Assembly: GCF_016612505.1 (NCBI RefSeq)
Contig: NZ_JAENRR010000005.1
Coordinates: 1 to 64,000 of the forward strand
DNA from: Carboxylicivirga marina
Lineage (GTDB): Bacteria > Bacteroidota > Bacteroidia > Bacteroidales > Marinilabiliaceae
DNA length: 64,000 nt
Direction: 5' to 3'
The notes beneath the pieces are model-generated. The model saw nothing but the letters and a program-made list of their open reading frames with translations. It had not been told where the DNA came from and searched no databases. The position numbers were made by a program, and so were the translations under genes. Positions within the stretch are counted from its first letter, which is position 1. The number at the start of each line of letters is the position of its first letter. Shown here piece after piece: positions 55,859 to 64,000 of the stretch.

Positions 55859-56968
55859 CTAGTTTACCGACTCCCAGGCATCGTAACCTCCTTCAAGATT
55901 AATCAGCTTTTTATAACCTTGTGATTTAAGATATTCAATAACATGTGCACTTCTAATTCCCAAATGACAATAAACAACAACAGGTACTTCTTTAGGAATC
56001 TCAGCTAAGCGATTTGGAATCTGTTGCATGGGTATATTAATTGAATTAGCAATCAAGCCTTGCTGAAGTTCAATGGGTTCACGTACATCTATCAATACAG
56101 TATTTTCATTCCCAGATAAAATGTGTTTTAACTCATCTGCAGATATTTCCTCAACCGATTCATTCGTTGCCTGCTGACCGCAAAAAGCATCATAATCAAT
56201 CAATTCTTTAATGCTTGGTTCATTTCCACAACACGGACAATCGGGATCTTTCATAAACTTTATTTCACCGAATTGCATTTTAAGTGCATCGTAGTTCAAT
56301 AATCGACCTACCAATGGTTCACCAATACCCACAATTTGTTTAATCACTTCGGTAGCTTGCAGTGTACCAATTACACCAGGTAACACTCCCATTACGCCCG
56401 CTTCGGCACATGATGGTACAGTCCCTGGTTCTGGCGGTTCCGGAAAAAGGCAACGATAACATGGTCCATCGCTGGCGCCAGAAACACTTACTTGTCCTTC
56501 AAACTGTCGAATAGAGCCAAATACATTTATTTTACCACTCAATACACAGGCATCATTGACCAAATATCGCGTGGCAAAGTTATCAGTACCATCTGTTACA
56601 ATATCGTACGATTTGATTATTTCTATAGCATTATCAGAAGTTAATGCTTCGTTATATAAGGTGATATTAATGTAAGGATTTATCTCCTTTAGAGTCGCAT
56701 ATGCTGATTCTGTCTTAGCTTCACCAACGCTGCTTGATTTGTGAATAATCTGCCGTTGAAGGTTAGATTCATCAACCACATCAAAATCAACTAAACCAAT
56801 GTGCCCTACTCCAGAAGCTGCTAAATACATCGCTATAGGTGAACCTAATCCACCGGTGCCAACAATTAAAACTGATGCCGCTTTAAGCTTCTTCTGTCCC
56901 TCTGTTCCAATCTCAGGTAATAGAGTATGACGCTTGTAGCGCTCTAACTCTTCTTTTGTTAATGACAT
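55859..56968 (-). CDS. moeB: MoeB/ThiF-like adenylyltransferase with rhodanese domain
   Basis: A 369-residue E1-like enzyme that adenylates the C-terminus of a small sulfur carrier such as MoaD or ThiS. The ATP loop is VGTGGLGSPIAMYLAASG, followed by DFDVVDESNLQRQI, the catalytic Cys region and zinc ligands CYRC and CPCC. A C-terminal rhodanese domain (about 275-369) holds the sulfur-accepting Cys in VYCHLGIRSAHV. This fusion is the standard MoeB-rhodanese form. No moaD or thiS gene is in the window, so thiamine versus molybdopterin use is open. Confidence 0.88.
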   Translation of the reverse strand: MSLTKEELERYKRHTLLPEIGTEGQKKLKAASVLIVGTGGLGSPIAMYLAASGVGHIGLVDFDVVDESNLQRQIIHKSSSVGEAKTESAYATLKEINPYINITLYNEALTSDNAIEIIKSYDIVTDGTDNFATRYLVNDACVLSGKINVFGSIRQFEGQVSVSGASDGPCYRCLFPEPPEPGTVPSCAEAGVMGVLPGVIGTLQATEVIKQIVGIGEPLVGRLLNYDALKMQFGEIKFMKDPDCPCCGNEPSIKELIDYDAFCGQQATNESVEEISADELKHILSGNENTVLIDVREPIELQQGLIANSINIPMQQIPNRLAEIPKEVPVVVYCHLGIRSAHVIEYLKSQGYKKLINLEGGYDAWESVN

Positions 56969-57250
56969 GTTAAATAATAATGTTTCGGTCGTGAAGATAA
57001 TTACTTTAGCCCATACAATTATGACTATAGAGAAATCGTTTGTTTCCTTTGAACAACAAAGGAAAGCGATAGGAGTAATAATTACACACAGTCAGGATTC
57101 ATAAGTTATTATAGCTCTGCAGCTTTAAATTGCAGCAAAAGTTCATTAATCCTTTTAGGTAACTTTTTGTTGAACTAATGCGCAGGATTAAAAAAACATC
57201 AGCGTCAGAGATAAGTAAAAAAGTAACGGATTTTAAATACAAAAACGAAA

Positions 57251-59695
57251 GTGAAGATTTTAACCCTCTTATTAGGAATGCTTATTCCTCTTTCATTAAT
57301 GGCAAATTCACCCGAGAAAGAAGGAATAGTTAAAGGAAAAGTGTACGATGGCAATTCAAAAAAACCTGTGGAATATGCCACAGTGGCTATCTATAATGCA
57401 CAAGACAATAGCGTTATTAATGGTACCATTAGTGATGAGAATGGTAACTTTAAAATCAAAGGACTCAAAGAAGGTAACTTCTATGTGGTTGTATCATTCT
57501 TAGGTTATGAGAACAAACGCTACGACGACATTGTGGTTGATGGCGGTCGTGATATGATAAATTTAGGTAACATCACTCTCGGTTCTGCCAATCAATCGCT
57601 CGAAGAAGTAGAAGTAATTGCCGAACGACAATCTGTTGAATTTCACATCGATAAAAAAGTCGTATCAGTTGGAGAGCAGATGACATCTGCCTCCCTGTCT
57701 GCTGTTGAAGTACTTGAAAATGTGCCTTCAATCAAAGTTGATATTGAAGGTAACGTATCATTGAGAGGAAGTACAGGTATAACCGTACTCATCGATGGTA
57801 AACCTACAGTATTGGATGCAAGTGACGTATTACGTCAAACGCCGGCTTCAACTATTGAAAACATTGAGATTATTACCAATCCATCGGCCAAATACCAGCC
57901 AGACGGAACGGGAGGAATCATTAATATTATCACAAAGAAAAACCGAACTCCCGGAGTACAAGGCCTTGCTAATTTAAAGGCTGGCAACTTTAATATGTAT
58001 GGTGGCGACTTTCTTTTAAACTGGCGCAAAAAAAATATCAATTTTAACATAGGTGCCGACTATAATAATAGTCCACGAACAGGCACTAGCTATACTCGTC
58101 GTGAAACAACCCGTAATAATGAGACTACCATAATAGAAGCTGAAGGCGATAATGAAAGAAGTTTTGGTGGTGGTGGTGCCAGAGCCGGTTTTGATTGGGA
58201 CATCACACCGAGAGATAACTTTAGCATTAATGCACGCCTTGGTAATTTTAAGATGTCAGGAAATTCTGATTTGGAATACCTTGAGCAAATACCTGGCATG
58301 GAAAATCAGACGTATCATAGCATAAACGATTCAGAACGCTCTGGCTTGTATTATTCGATAACAAGTAATTACGTGCATAAATTTGCACAAAAGGGTCATG
58401 AAATTGCAGCTCAAATTAACCATCGCGGTTACGATGGCGATGAGTTCTCAGAGAACTATCGCTCTCAGAATAATTCCATTGTAGATGGCACCCGCACTAC
58501 TGAAGTGGGACCAAACAACCGGTGGGAATTGCGCCTTGACTATAGTAAACCCATTGGCGAAGACGACGTTTTTGAAGCCGGTTTTCAGGGTCGAATGGGT
58601 TTAGGTGATGATGTATCAAGAGTATATAATTGGGATGTCAATCAAGGTGGTTTTGTTGAAAACGATACCAGCAGAAACATGACTGAGATGCATCGAAATA
58701 TATATGGACTCTACAGTGTTTATAAAGGAAATGTTGACAAATTTGGCTATCAATTAGGTTTACGTGCTGAATATACCGATCGACGTACCGATTTTGATTA
58801 CCAATACAAAGAATCGCCAGACGATACTGAAGCCATTCCCGTTAATGAAACGTATACGGTTGAGCGCTGGGATTTCTTCCCCACAGTACATGTGTCGTAC
58901 CAGCTACCAAAGGACAATCAGTTAATGGCCAGTTATTCAAGACGCATTGATCGGCCCAGAGGCTGGTACCTTGAGCCTTTTATAACCTGGCAGGATCAAT
59001 ATAACGTTCGTCAGGGAAATCCGAATTTGGAACCCGAATACATTGATGCCTTTGAACTGGGTTACCTAAAAGAATGGGAGAAAATTTCTTTATCACTTGA
59101 AGGCTATTACAGAATAACTCACGATAAAATACAGGGCATACAGTTACCTTATGATGAAAATGGTGAAATCTGGCTACGTACATACGATAACATTGGCAAA
59201 GACTATTCCTTAGGTGTCGAAACCATGTTGAACATGTCTTTAACGAAATGGTGGCAAATGAACATCATGGGTAATTTGTACGACTATCGTATCGAAAACT
59301 ACTATTCACCCAGCGAAAGCAGGTCGTCTTTCAACTGGAGTTCAAGGGTTAACAACTCGTTTACCTTACGAAAAAACATCAAGCTTCAAATCGATGGAAA
59401 CTACGATAGTCCGACAGTAACAGCACAGGGAGAAAATAAATCCAATTATTACATGAATGCAGCCATACGCATGGACTTTATGGACCGTAAACTTTCAGCT
59501 GTTCTGCAGGCACGAAACGTACTAGGTACATCGCGACGCATTTCTATTATAGATAATCCTAACTCATATAGTTACCAGGAAATGATACCTGACTCCCCAA
59601 TGTTTTCTGTAACACTAAGCTACCGACTGAATAACTTCATTCAGAAACGCAGTAAAAACGGTGGTGACAGCGGTGGAATGGGTGAAGAATTTTAG
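57251..59695 (+). CDS. TonB-dependent receptor, OMP_b-brl_3 type
   Basis: An 814-residue outer membrane receptor starting at GTG: signal peptide (KILTLLLGMLIPLSLMANS), carboxypeptidase-like domain (GIVKGKVYDGNSKKPVEYATVA), plug (SAVEVLENVPSIKVDIEGNVSL and ITNPSAKYQPDGTGGIINII) and barrel. It shares all landmarks with the 867-residue receptor at 34415. The end PMFSVTLSYRLNNFIQ is followed by a Gly-rich tail. No SusD or regulator gene lies next to it. Ligand unknown. Confidence 0.9.
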   Translation: MKILTLLLGMLIPLSLMANSPEKEGIVKGKVYDGNSKKPVEYATVAIYNAQDNSVINGTISDENGNFKIKGLKEGNFYVVVSFLGYENKRYDDIVVDGGRDMINLGNITLGSANQSLEEVEVIAERQSVEFHIDKKVVSVGEQMTSASLSAVEVLENVPSIKVDIEGNVSLRGSTGITVLIDGKPTVLDASDVLRQTPASTIENIEIITNPSAKYQPDGTGGIINIITKKNRTPGVQGLANLKAGNFNMYGGDFLLNWRKKNINFNIGADYNNSPRTGTSYTRRETTRNNETTIIEAEGDNERSFGGGGARAGFDWDITPRDNFSINARLGNFKMSGNSDLEYLEQIPGMENQTYHSINDSERSGLYYSITSNYVHKFAQKGHEIAAQINHRGYDGDEFSENYRSQNNSIVDGTRTTEVGPNNRWELRLDYSKPIGEDDVFEAGFQGRMGLGDDVSRVYNWDVNQGGFVENDTSRNMTEMHRNIYGLYSVYKGNVDKFGYQLGLRAEYTDRRTDFDYQYKESPDDTEAIPVNETYTVERWDFFPTVHVSYQLPKDNQLMASYSRRIDRPRGWYLEPFITWQDQYNVRQGNPNLEPEYIDAFELGYLKEWEKISLSLEGYYRITHDKIQGIQLPYDENGEIWLRTYDNIGKDYSLGVETMLNMSLTKWWQMNIMGNLYDYRIENYYSPSESRSSFNWSSRVNNSFTLRKNIKLQIDGNYDSPTVTAQGENKSNYYMNAAIRMDFMDRKLSAVLQARNVLGTSRRISIIDNPNSYSYQEMIPDSPMFSVTLSYRLNNFIQKRSKNGGDSGGMGEEF

Positions 59696-59718
59696 TAAGA
59701 CAAACAATTATAAAATAC

Positions 59719-59752
59719 AAAGGAAGGTTCACATCGAGCCTTCCTTTTTTTT
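59719..59752 (+). terminator. Terminator after the TonB receptor gene
   Basis: Perfect 9-bp stem AAAGGAAGG / CCTTCCTTT with an 11-base loop and a T-run. Confidence 0.9.
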
Positions 59753-59851
59753 ATGCCTTAACAAATCAAAAACGGATAACGATCCGTGTGCGATTCGATC
59801 ACTCTATTTTTTAAAACCAATTGAGTTCGAGTAAGCTTATAATATACATTG

Positions 59852-60063
59852 CAATGTCGTTTAGTTAAAAAAAATTATATAATCTTGAATGAATAGTACA
59901 CAATCCAACTTCTTTCCCCCTTCGCCTCCGGCACTTCCCCACGGGGAAGATTTGATTAGCAGTTTGGTATAAATGCATAAAAGACAAGCTGTGCATAAAT
60001 GCTCCACTTGGGGAGCTACCCGAAGGGTTGAGGGGGATTTTTACCCTTAACTAAACGGCATTG
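59852..60063. mobile_element. MITE-like element with 10-bp target duplication
   Basis: A 212-bp element with terminal inverted repeats CAATGTCGTTTAGTTAA (59852-59868) and, at the right end (60047-60063), the complement of CAATGCCGTTTAGTTAA (16 of 17). ATATACATTG flanks it on both sides at 59842-59851 and 60064-60073, an exact 10-bp target duplication. Inside, a CCCCCT-rich arm and a matching GGGGG arm form a long imperfect hairpin. It has no open frame of note and must depend on a transposase elsewhere. Confidence 0.88.
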
Positions 60064-60078
60064 ATATACATTGTTTAA

Positions 60079-60109
60079 AAAGCCTTCGGTAATAACTATT
60101 GAAGGCTTT
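60079..60109. terminator. Hairpin terminator, probably bidirectional
   Basis: Perfect 9-bp stem AAAGCCTTC / GAAGGCTTT with a 13-base loop, just right of the MITE-like element. Confidence 0.65.
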
Positions 60110-60196
60110 GTTGTATCCTTTCATCGACCATACAAAGTCATTAAAACAATTCCAATGATTTATGCAGATTAAGGTTTGACAAAGCATTAAATAACC

Positions 60197-60290
60197 TCCC
60201 GTGGGTTGGGAGTGCACGCTCCCGGGTGGTGCATACTATCCCTCCCTGGGTAAGGGATAGTATACTCCCAGAGTCAGGGAGCGAACTATA
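60197..60290. repeat. Cluster of GGGA..TCCC short palindromes
   Basis: Four related palindromic motifs lie in 90 bases: GGGAGTGCACGCTCCC (60208-60223), a perfect stem ATACTATCCC / GGGATAGTAT (60233-60242, 60254-60263), GGGATAGTATACTCCC (60254-60269) and GGGAGCGAACTATAC (60278-60292). They lie just after the minus-strand DUF4382 stop. GC content is much higher than in the surroundings. Confidence 0.7.
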
Positions 60291-60308
60291 CTTGAAGATT
60301 TATTATTG

Positions 60309-61091
60309 CTACTGAGGCTGCATCATCAATGTAATTGTCCCTAAATCAGTCACTTCTCCGAGAATAACACTTACACCTTCAAACTCCTGTTCTTCATAAT
60401 CGCTGCCAGGTTCAATCTCGACTTCATAGTTACCAGCTTCAATACCTCTTAGCAGAAACTCACCACTTATGGTATCATTAAAAGTTCCAATGGTATCATT
60501 AGCTGCAGAAATGGCGGCTATGTATGATCGCACATTAACCGGATTTATAATGCCTTTAATACTTCCGCTGGTCGCTTCAGTAAAAGTTCTGATTACCGGT
60601 TTTAATGAATAGGTTCCATTGCCTTTTTCAACAATTGAACGCCCCGCATCAAAATCAATCCAAATCTTATAGTTTACACCTTCTACCAGTTCGGCGTTAA
60701 TATTAAATTTTAAGCCCGATTGTTGTGCCGATGGTGTTTCTAATGGATAGGTCGATCCTTCTTTTACTAAACTATTATCATCGCCCAGTATTAATCGCAT
60801 TTGAGATATTTGACCAACAGGTAAATCTTCTCCAGCCAATAGCGTATCATTACCATTGGTAAACTCAAGCAAGTCATAAATACCGTCTTCTGTACTCAAG
60901 GTTTGCCACCCTCCTTCATCATCCGACGATGCATTAATTCTCACTTCTTCCACGTCAATTAACACCTTTTCATACTCTGCAGGACTATCAGTTAAACGAA
61001 CTTCAATGCTCGACATCTTGTCGTCATCATCATCATTACATCCTACAAATACAAACAAAAAACACAACAATAATCCAGTTATCAACTTCAT
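60309..61091 (-). CDS. DUF4382 domain lipoprotein
   Basis: A 260-residue lipoprotein with signal MKLITGLLLCFLFVFVGCNDDDDD (lipobox FVGC and a five-Asp sorting run). The DUF4382 domain begins IEVRLTDSPAEYEKVLIDVEEVRI and includes LLAGEDLPVGQISQMRLIL and SLKPVIRTF. The last 70 residues (GSIKGIINPVNVRSYIAAIS ... RGIEAGNYEVEIEP) are a carboxypeptidase-like beta-sandwich. DUF4382 proteins are surface or periplasmic, with no known function. The gene is monocistronic. Confidence 0.87.
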   Translation of the reverse strand: MKLITGLLLCFLFVFVGCNDDDDDKMSSIEVRLTDSPAEYEKVLIDVEEVRINASSDDEGGWQTLSTEDGIYDLLEFTNGNDTLLAGEDLPVGQISQMRLILGDDNSLVKEGSTYPLETPSAQQSGLKFNINAELVEGVNYKIWIDFDAGRSIVEKGNGTYSLKPVIRTFTEATSGSIKGIINPVNVRSYIAAISAANDTIGTFNDTISGEFLLRGIEAGNYEVEIEPGSDYEEQEFEGVSVILGEVTDLGTITLMMQPQ

Positions 61092-61276
61092 AACAATACG
61101 GTTTTATATTTAACTTCAAATTACAATGAATAAAGCGCCATTAATATAATAGCCTTTCGTCCGAATGTCCAGATTAAAATGGATTTAATAACTGATTGTC
61201 ATTTTTACACTTGTCAAGCTGGTCAACATTATGCAACTTAGCTTAAGCATTACCATATTGAACAAAAAACCAAACC

Positions 61277-61984
61277 ATGACAGCACAAGAAATACTAAAG
61301 CAACTGGAAGCATTCGGCAATGAACAAACAAAAAGTGTTTTGATTAAGCATGGTGCCAAAGAACCATTCTTTGGTGTTAAAGTTCAGGATTTAAAAAAGA
61401 TATTAAAGCAAACGAAGAAGAACCATGAGCTATCGCTAGAGTTATATGCCACCGGTAATTCTGATGCCATGTACCTGGCCGGCCTAATGGCTGATGAAAA
61501 ACAAATTACGAAAGAAAACCTGAACGAGTGGGTCAATCAAGCCTATTGGTATTACCTGAGTGAATATGCTGTGCCTTGGGTAGCAGCTGAAACTCCGTTT
61601 GGCTTTGATTTAGGACTCGAATGGATTGAATCAGATATTGAAACAACAGCAGCTGCTGGCTGGGCAACATTGTCAAATTATGCAGCAGTTAATGCCGATG
61701 ATGTCTTAAACATTAATAAGTATAGTAAACTGCTTGATTTCGTTGAAAACAACATCCACCTTTCACCCAATAGGGTAAGGTATACGATGAATGGTTTTGT
61801 AATAGCCGTTGGCACTTATATCGAAAGCTTAACGAGTAAATCGCAGCAGATTGCCCAAAACATTGGAAAGGTAAAGGTCGATGTGGGTGGAACAGCTTGT
61901 AAAGTACCTCTGGCAAGCGATTACATTACAAAAGTTATTAATAAAGGTAATATCGGTAAAAAGCGAAAAACGGCCAGGTGCTAA
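61277..61984 (+). CDS. DNA alkylation repair protein, AlkD-like
   Basis: A 235-residue all-helical protein of the HEAT-repeat AlkD superfamily. It starts MTAQEILKQLEAFGNEQTKSVLIKHGAKEPFFGVKV..LKKILKQ, the family's N-terminal pattern, and has SDAMYLAGLMADEKQIT and WAAETPFGFDLGLEWIES-like blocks. AlkD excises bulky alkylated purines without base flipping. Many relatives of this shorter form have unproven activity; catalytic residues cannot be assigned with confidence here. It is 4 bases before a QueG-like gene and co-transcribed. Confidence 0.8.
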   Translation: MTAQEILKQLEAFGNEQTKSVLIKHGAKEPFFGVKVQDLKKILKQTKKNHELSLELYATGNSDAMYLAGLMADEKQITKENLNEWVNQAYWYYLSEYAVPWVAAETPFGFDLGLEWIESDIETTAAAGWATLSNYAAVNADDVLNINKYSKLLDFVENNIHLSPNRVRYTMNGFVIAVGTYIESLTSKSQQIAQNIGKVKVDVGGTACKVPLASDYITKVINKGNIGKKRKTARC

Positions 61985-61988
61985 AAGT

Positions 61989-62678
61989 ATGATTAATCAA
62001 AGCCAAATAATTGAATTCCTAGGATTCAAAGGGATGGATTTTATCCACTTTGTTGATATAACTCAACTGCCAGAAGAGCAAACTCAAGGGTATTGTTCGG
62101 CTATCCTTTTTGGTAAAGCATTAACAAAGCCTTATTTGCAAAAAGTAGCAAGCACCAAAGATTATGTGGCGCAAATGATTCGACGAAATGAGATTGATAC
62201 TGATGAATTTCACAATACTGAAATTACCACAGACAAAATAGCTGACGAATTAAGCATCTTTCTTGCTGATAGGAACACAAATGCATTCTCTCAATCAGAG
62301 GCTAACATCGAACAAAGCGGCTTATATAACACTAATGAGCATCGTACGCCTCTCCCCCACAAAACCATTGCTTTATTGGCAGGCATGGGTTGGATAGGTA
62401 AAAATGATTTATTAATAACACCCCATTATGGCAGCGCAATTAGTATGTGTTCTGTCTTGACAGATACACCACTAGATACAACCAATAAAACAAGCCCTCA
62501 ACCAACATGCGGCACCTGCTCTATTTGTCAGGATAATTGTAAAACCGGCGCGATTAAAGGTCACACATGGACTAAACTAAGTAATCGAGACATGCTCATT
62601 AATGTCCATCAATGTAAGCCTTGTTTACAATGTATGGTAACATGCCCACATACGGTTAAGTATTTTAACAAAAAATAG
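61989..62678 (+). CDS. 4Fe-4S protein, epoxyqueuosine reductase-like
   Basis: A 229-residue protein with the QueG-type arrangement: an N-terminal domain with RTPLPHKTIALLAGMGWIGKNDLLI..HYGSAISMCSVLTD, then two 4Fe-4S clusters, CGTCSICQDNCKTGAIKG and CKPCLQCMVTCPHTV. QueG is about 350 residues, uses cobalamin and ends in HEAT repeats; this protein is shorter and lacks them, so it is a relative ('4Fe-4S double-cluster domain' protein) rather than QueG itself. The start is 61989, 4 bases after the AlkD-like stop; the frame upstream is a shadow of that gene. Confidence 0.82.
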   Translation: MINQSQIIEFLGFKGMDFIHFVDITQLPEEQTQGYCSAILFGKALTKPYLQKVASTKDYVAQMIRRNEIDTDEFHNTEITTDKIADELSIFLADRNTNAFSQSEANIEQSGLYNTNEHRTPLPHKTIALLAGMGWIGKNDLLITPHYGSAISMCSVLTDTPLDTTNKTSPQPTCGTCSICQDNCKTGAIKGHTWTKLSNRDMLINVHQCKPCLQCMVTCPHTVKYFNKK

Positions 62679-62751
62679 CGTCCTAAATGATTTGTAGATA
62701 TGAACCGCACTGATATGAAATAAAGTTCGATATTAGTATTTTGTTAAAAAC

Positions 62752-62790
62752 AGAGGCCCTAATAAGCATCTTGCCTTGTGGCCTCTCTTT
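62752..62790 (+). terminator. Probable terminator of the AlkD-QueG-like unit
   Basis: Stem AGAGGCC / GGCCTCT with a 21-base loop, followed by CTTTT. Confidence 0.7.
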
Positions 62791-62907
62791 TAAATAGCTT
62801 ACGTTTTATCGAAAGCTTTAGTAAGACCGGGAAGCTTAGAACTTGTTCGAAGATCACCCGGCCACACTTAAGATTGAGATTAATAAGAAAGCAATTTAAA
62901 AGGTAGC

Positions 62908-62958
62908 CTTGAACTTTTTTCCTTAGTTTTTTAGGTCAAGCTAAAAAAGTAAGTCCGG
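62908..62958 (-). repeat. Dispersed hairpin repeat, copy D
   Basis: CTTAGTTTTTTAG (62922-62934) pairs with CTAAAAAAGTAAG (62941-62953), one mismatch, loop GTCAAG. An alternative pairing CTTGA (62909-62913) / TCAAG (62936-62940) competes. Flanks ACTTTTTT upstream and GTCCGG downstream match copy C read in reverse. Confidence 0.65.
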
Positions 62959-63309
62959 TTTGGGCGGATAGCCCAATTGATAAAATGAATTAGTTCAACA
63001 TTGTTTATACTAATAAAGCACGTATTACCTAATGCTCGTTAACACATAAGTTATACCATTCAAGTAGAATTGTATAGCAATGAAACAAACTTATTACTCA
63101 AAAAACTCTTTGAGCATTGAACTTTTTTTCGCTTCCTCTGTCTTTTTATTACAATTGATTATATGGTTCTAAAAAAACTCATTTACTTTGTTTTTTTACG
63201 ACCATATGGCAGTCATCATGAATCATTGTCAGTTATATGTAATTGGCCTGGTAATTGATATAATATAGACCATTAGATAAGAAATAATAACAATACTAAA
63301 TTTTATAAA

Positions 63310-63846
63310 ATGGAAATAGGAAGAAATAAATTTGTTACCCTTTCCTACGAATTGCGTGCAAACAGTGCTGAAGGCGAAGTTGTTGAGAAAACAGAAGCTG
63401 CAGCACCACTAGGTTTTGTATTTGGCGCAGGCAAAATGTTGGAAATGTTTGAAACTAAGCTGGAAGGATTAGCTAAAGGTTCAGCCTTCGATTTTGAATT
63501 GAAAGCTGCAGAAGCTTATGGCGAAGTTAACCCAAATGCTGTTGTTGAAATTCCAAAGAACATTTTCGAGGTAGAAGGACAAATTGATGAGAATCTTCTA
63601 ACTGTTGGGAATCATGTTCCTATGCAAGATGCACACGGTAATCGCTTAAACGGACTTGTTCTTGAAGTTGGCGACGAAAAAGTAAAAATGGATTTCAATC
63701 ACCCATTAGCTGGTGATAATCTTTTCTTTAAAGGTGAAGTACTTGAAATTCGTGAAGCATCTGAAGATGAATTAACCGAAGCATGTGGTTCAGGAAGTTG
63801 TGGCACTGGTTCTGGTGGCTGCGGTGGCGGTTGCTCATGCGGATAA
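63310..63846 (+). CDS. slyD: FKBP-type peptidyl-prolyl isomerase, SlyD-like
   Basis: A 178-residue SlyD: FKBP half-domains (KFVTLSYELRANSAEGEVVEKT ... LGFVFGAGKMLEMFETKLEGL), the inserted IF chaperone domain (about 70-125, starting DFELKAAEAYGEVNPNAV), and a metal-binding tail rich in Cys and Gly (ACGSGSCGTGSGGCGGGCSCG is the end; six Cys). The tail replaces the usual His-rich tail of E. coli SlyD and may bind nickel, zinc or a cluster. It is monocistronic with a strong terminator. Confidence 0.92.
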   Translation: MEIGRNKFVTLSYELRANSAEGEVVEKTEAAAPLGFVFGAGKMLEMFETKLEGLAKGSAFDFELKAAEAYGEVNPNAVVEIPKNIFEVEGQIDENLLTVGNHVPMQDAHGNRLNGLVLEVGDEKVKMDFNHPLAGDNLFFKGEVLEIREASEDELTEACGSGSCGTGSGGCGGGCSCG

Positions 63847-63868
63847 TCAATCGAATACAATAGATATA

Positions 63869-63902
63869 AAGGGAGGTGCTATAGCACTTCCCTTTTTTTT
63901 CA
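63869..63902 (+). terminator. Terminator after slyD
   Basis: 11-bp stem AAGGGAGGTGC / GCACTTCCCTT (one G-U pair) with a 4-base loop and a run of T. Nothing further is supported to the window end. Confidence 0.92.
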
Positions 63903-64000
63903 TTAAATCAATACTAAACACATGTTCTTTTTAACTCTTCAACATATCTACTTGGGCAATCACTTATAAACAACTATTTTTACGCTTCATTTTTTAACAA

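Larger units (their letters stand above)
62679..63309. other. Gene-free interval with several hairpins
   Basis: No credible gene in about 630 bases. It holds a probable terminator at 62752-62790, a GC stem CCGGG (62827-62831) / CCCGG (62857-62861) with GAAC-TT-GTTC inside it, hairpin-family copy D at 62908-62958 and a GGGC / GCCC hairpin just after it. From about 63000 to 63309 I see nothing but AT-rich sequence with the slyD leader; no exact TAnnTTTG box was found. Confidence 0.6.

Noticed and set aside
55789-55902. 37-codon plus-strand frame (MERLSSISIHFFFVMSF...) ahead of and overlapping the moeB 3' end
   Set aside because: It has a hydrophobic segment, but no promoter box exact enough, no Shine-Dalgarno and an antisense overlap. 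Too weak to call.
61881-61988. Upstream extension of the QueG-like frame
   Set aside because: It overlaps the AlkD-like gene in another frame; the Met at 61989 gives the normal start and a 4-base gap.
62820-63000. 6S RNA, tmRNA or RNase P RNA in the gap before slyD
   Set aside because: The hairpins are short and unrelated to the conserved cores of these RNAs; one is a copy of the dispersed hairpin family.

Overview
The window is AT-rich chromosomal DNA from a member of Bacteroidota, most likely class Bacteroidia (a Marinilabiliales-like lineage is my guess; the order is not proven). The evidence is the gene families (TonB-dependent receptors with N-terminal carboxypeptidase-like domains, DUF4270, DUF4907, DUF4301, DUF6913, LVIVD and kelch lipoproteins), the weak or absent Shine-Dalgarno sequences, and several exact matches to the Bacteroidota promoter -7 box TAnnTTTG just upstream of genes. 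No phage, plasmid or CRISPR locus is visible. Small non-autonomous elements and decayed genes are common.

Layout. 0.1-6 kb: a DUF4301 protein, an SPFH/GYF protein paired with a zinc-ribbon membrane protein, and the glnK-amtB ammonium module. 6.3-14 kb: a seven-gene minus-strand operon (TetR regulator, outer-membrane barrel, ABC ATPase, three FtsX-type permeases, LolA-like carrier) that looks like a dedicated Lol-type lipid or lipoprotein export route. 14-19 kb: lgt, secA and, just upstream of secA, a small exported protein ending in RAGP, the SecM arrest core. 19.2-23.4 kb: DUF4907, kelch, DUF4270 and barrel genes of the cell envelope. 23.6-29.9 kb: rsgA with a structured leader, an acetyltransferase, a PepSY membrane protein, a histidine kinase gene broken by a small insertion, and a FecR-like fragment. 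29.9-34.4 kb: a decayed symporter tail, an intact dicarboxylate/amino-acid symporter, and lipoproteins. 34.4-41.2 kb: two TonB receptors, the second next to a His-rich exported protein and a decayed AraC regulator, which suggests metal uptake. 41.6-54.1 kb: a zinc-ribbon protein, a metallo-beta-lactamase-fold enzyme, an acyl-CoA synthetase, an ABC-F ATPase, an enlarged NAD+ DNA ligase with DUF6913 and dapA, then lpoB with its COG3014 partner. 54.1-64 kb: a PepSY-like protein, a 2-hydroxyacid dehydrogenase, MoeB with rhodanese, a third TonB receptor, a DUF4382 lipoprotein, an AlkD-like protein, a QueG-like protein and SlyD.

Main points for follow-up: (1) a candidate SecM-type arrest peptide upstream of secA; (2) two intergenic arrays with periods of exactly 21 bp and 42 bp, i.e. 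two and four helical turns, the second built on the palindrome TGACTAAATAGTCA; (3) a dispersed hairpin family with at least four copies whose stems covary; (4) two MITE-like elements with clear target duplications; (5) the TetR-controlled Lol-like operon; (6) a DNA ligase whose helix-hairpin-helix region appears to be triplicated. All calls come from reading the sequence; no database search was run.
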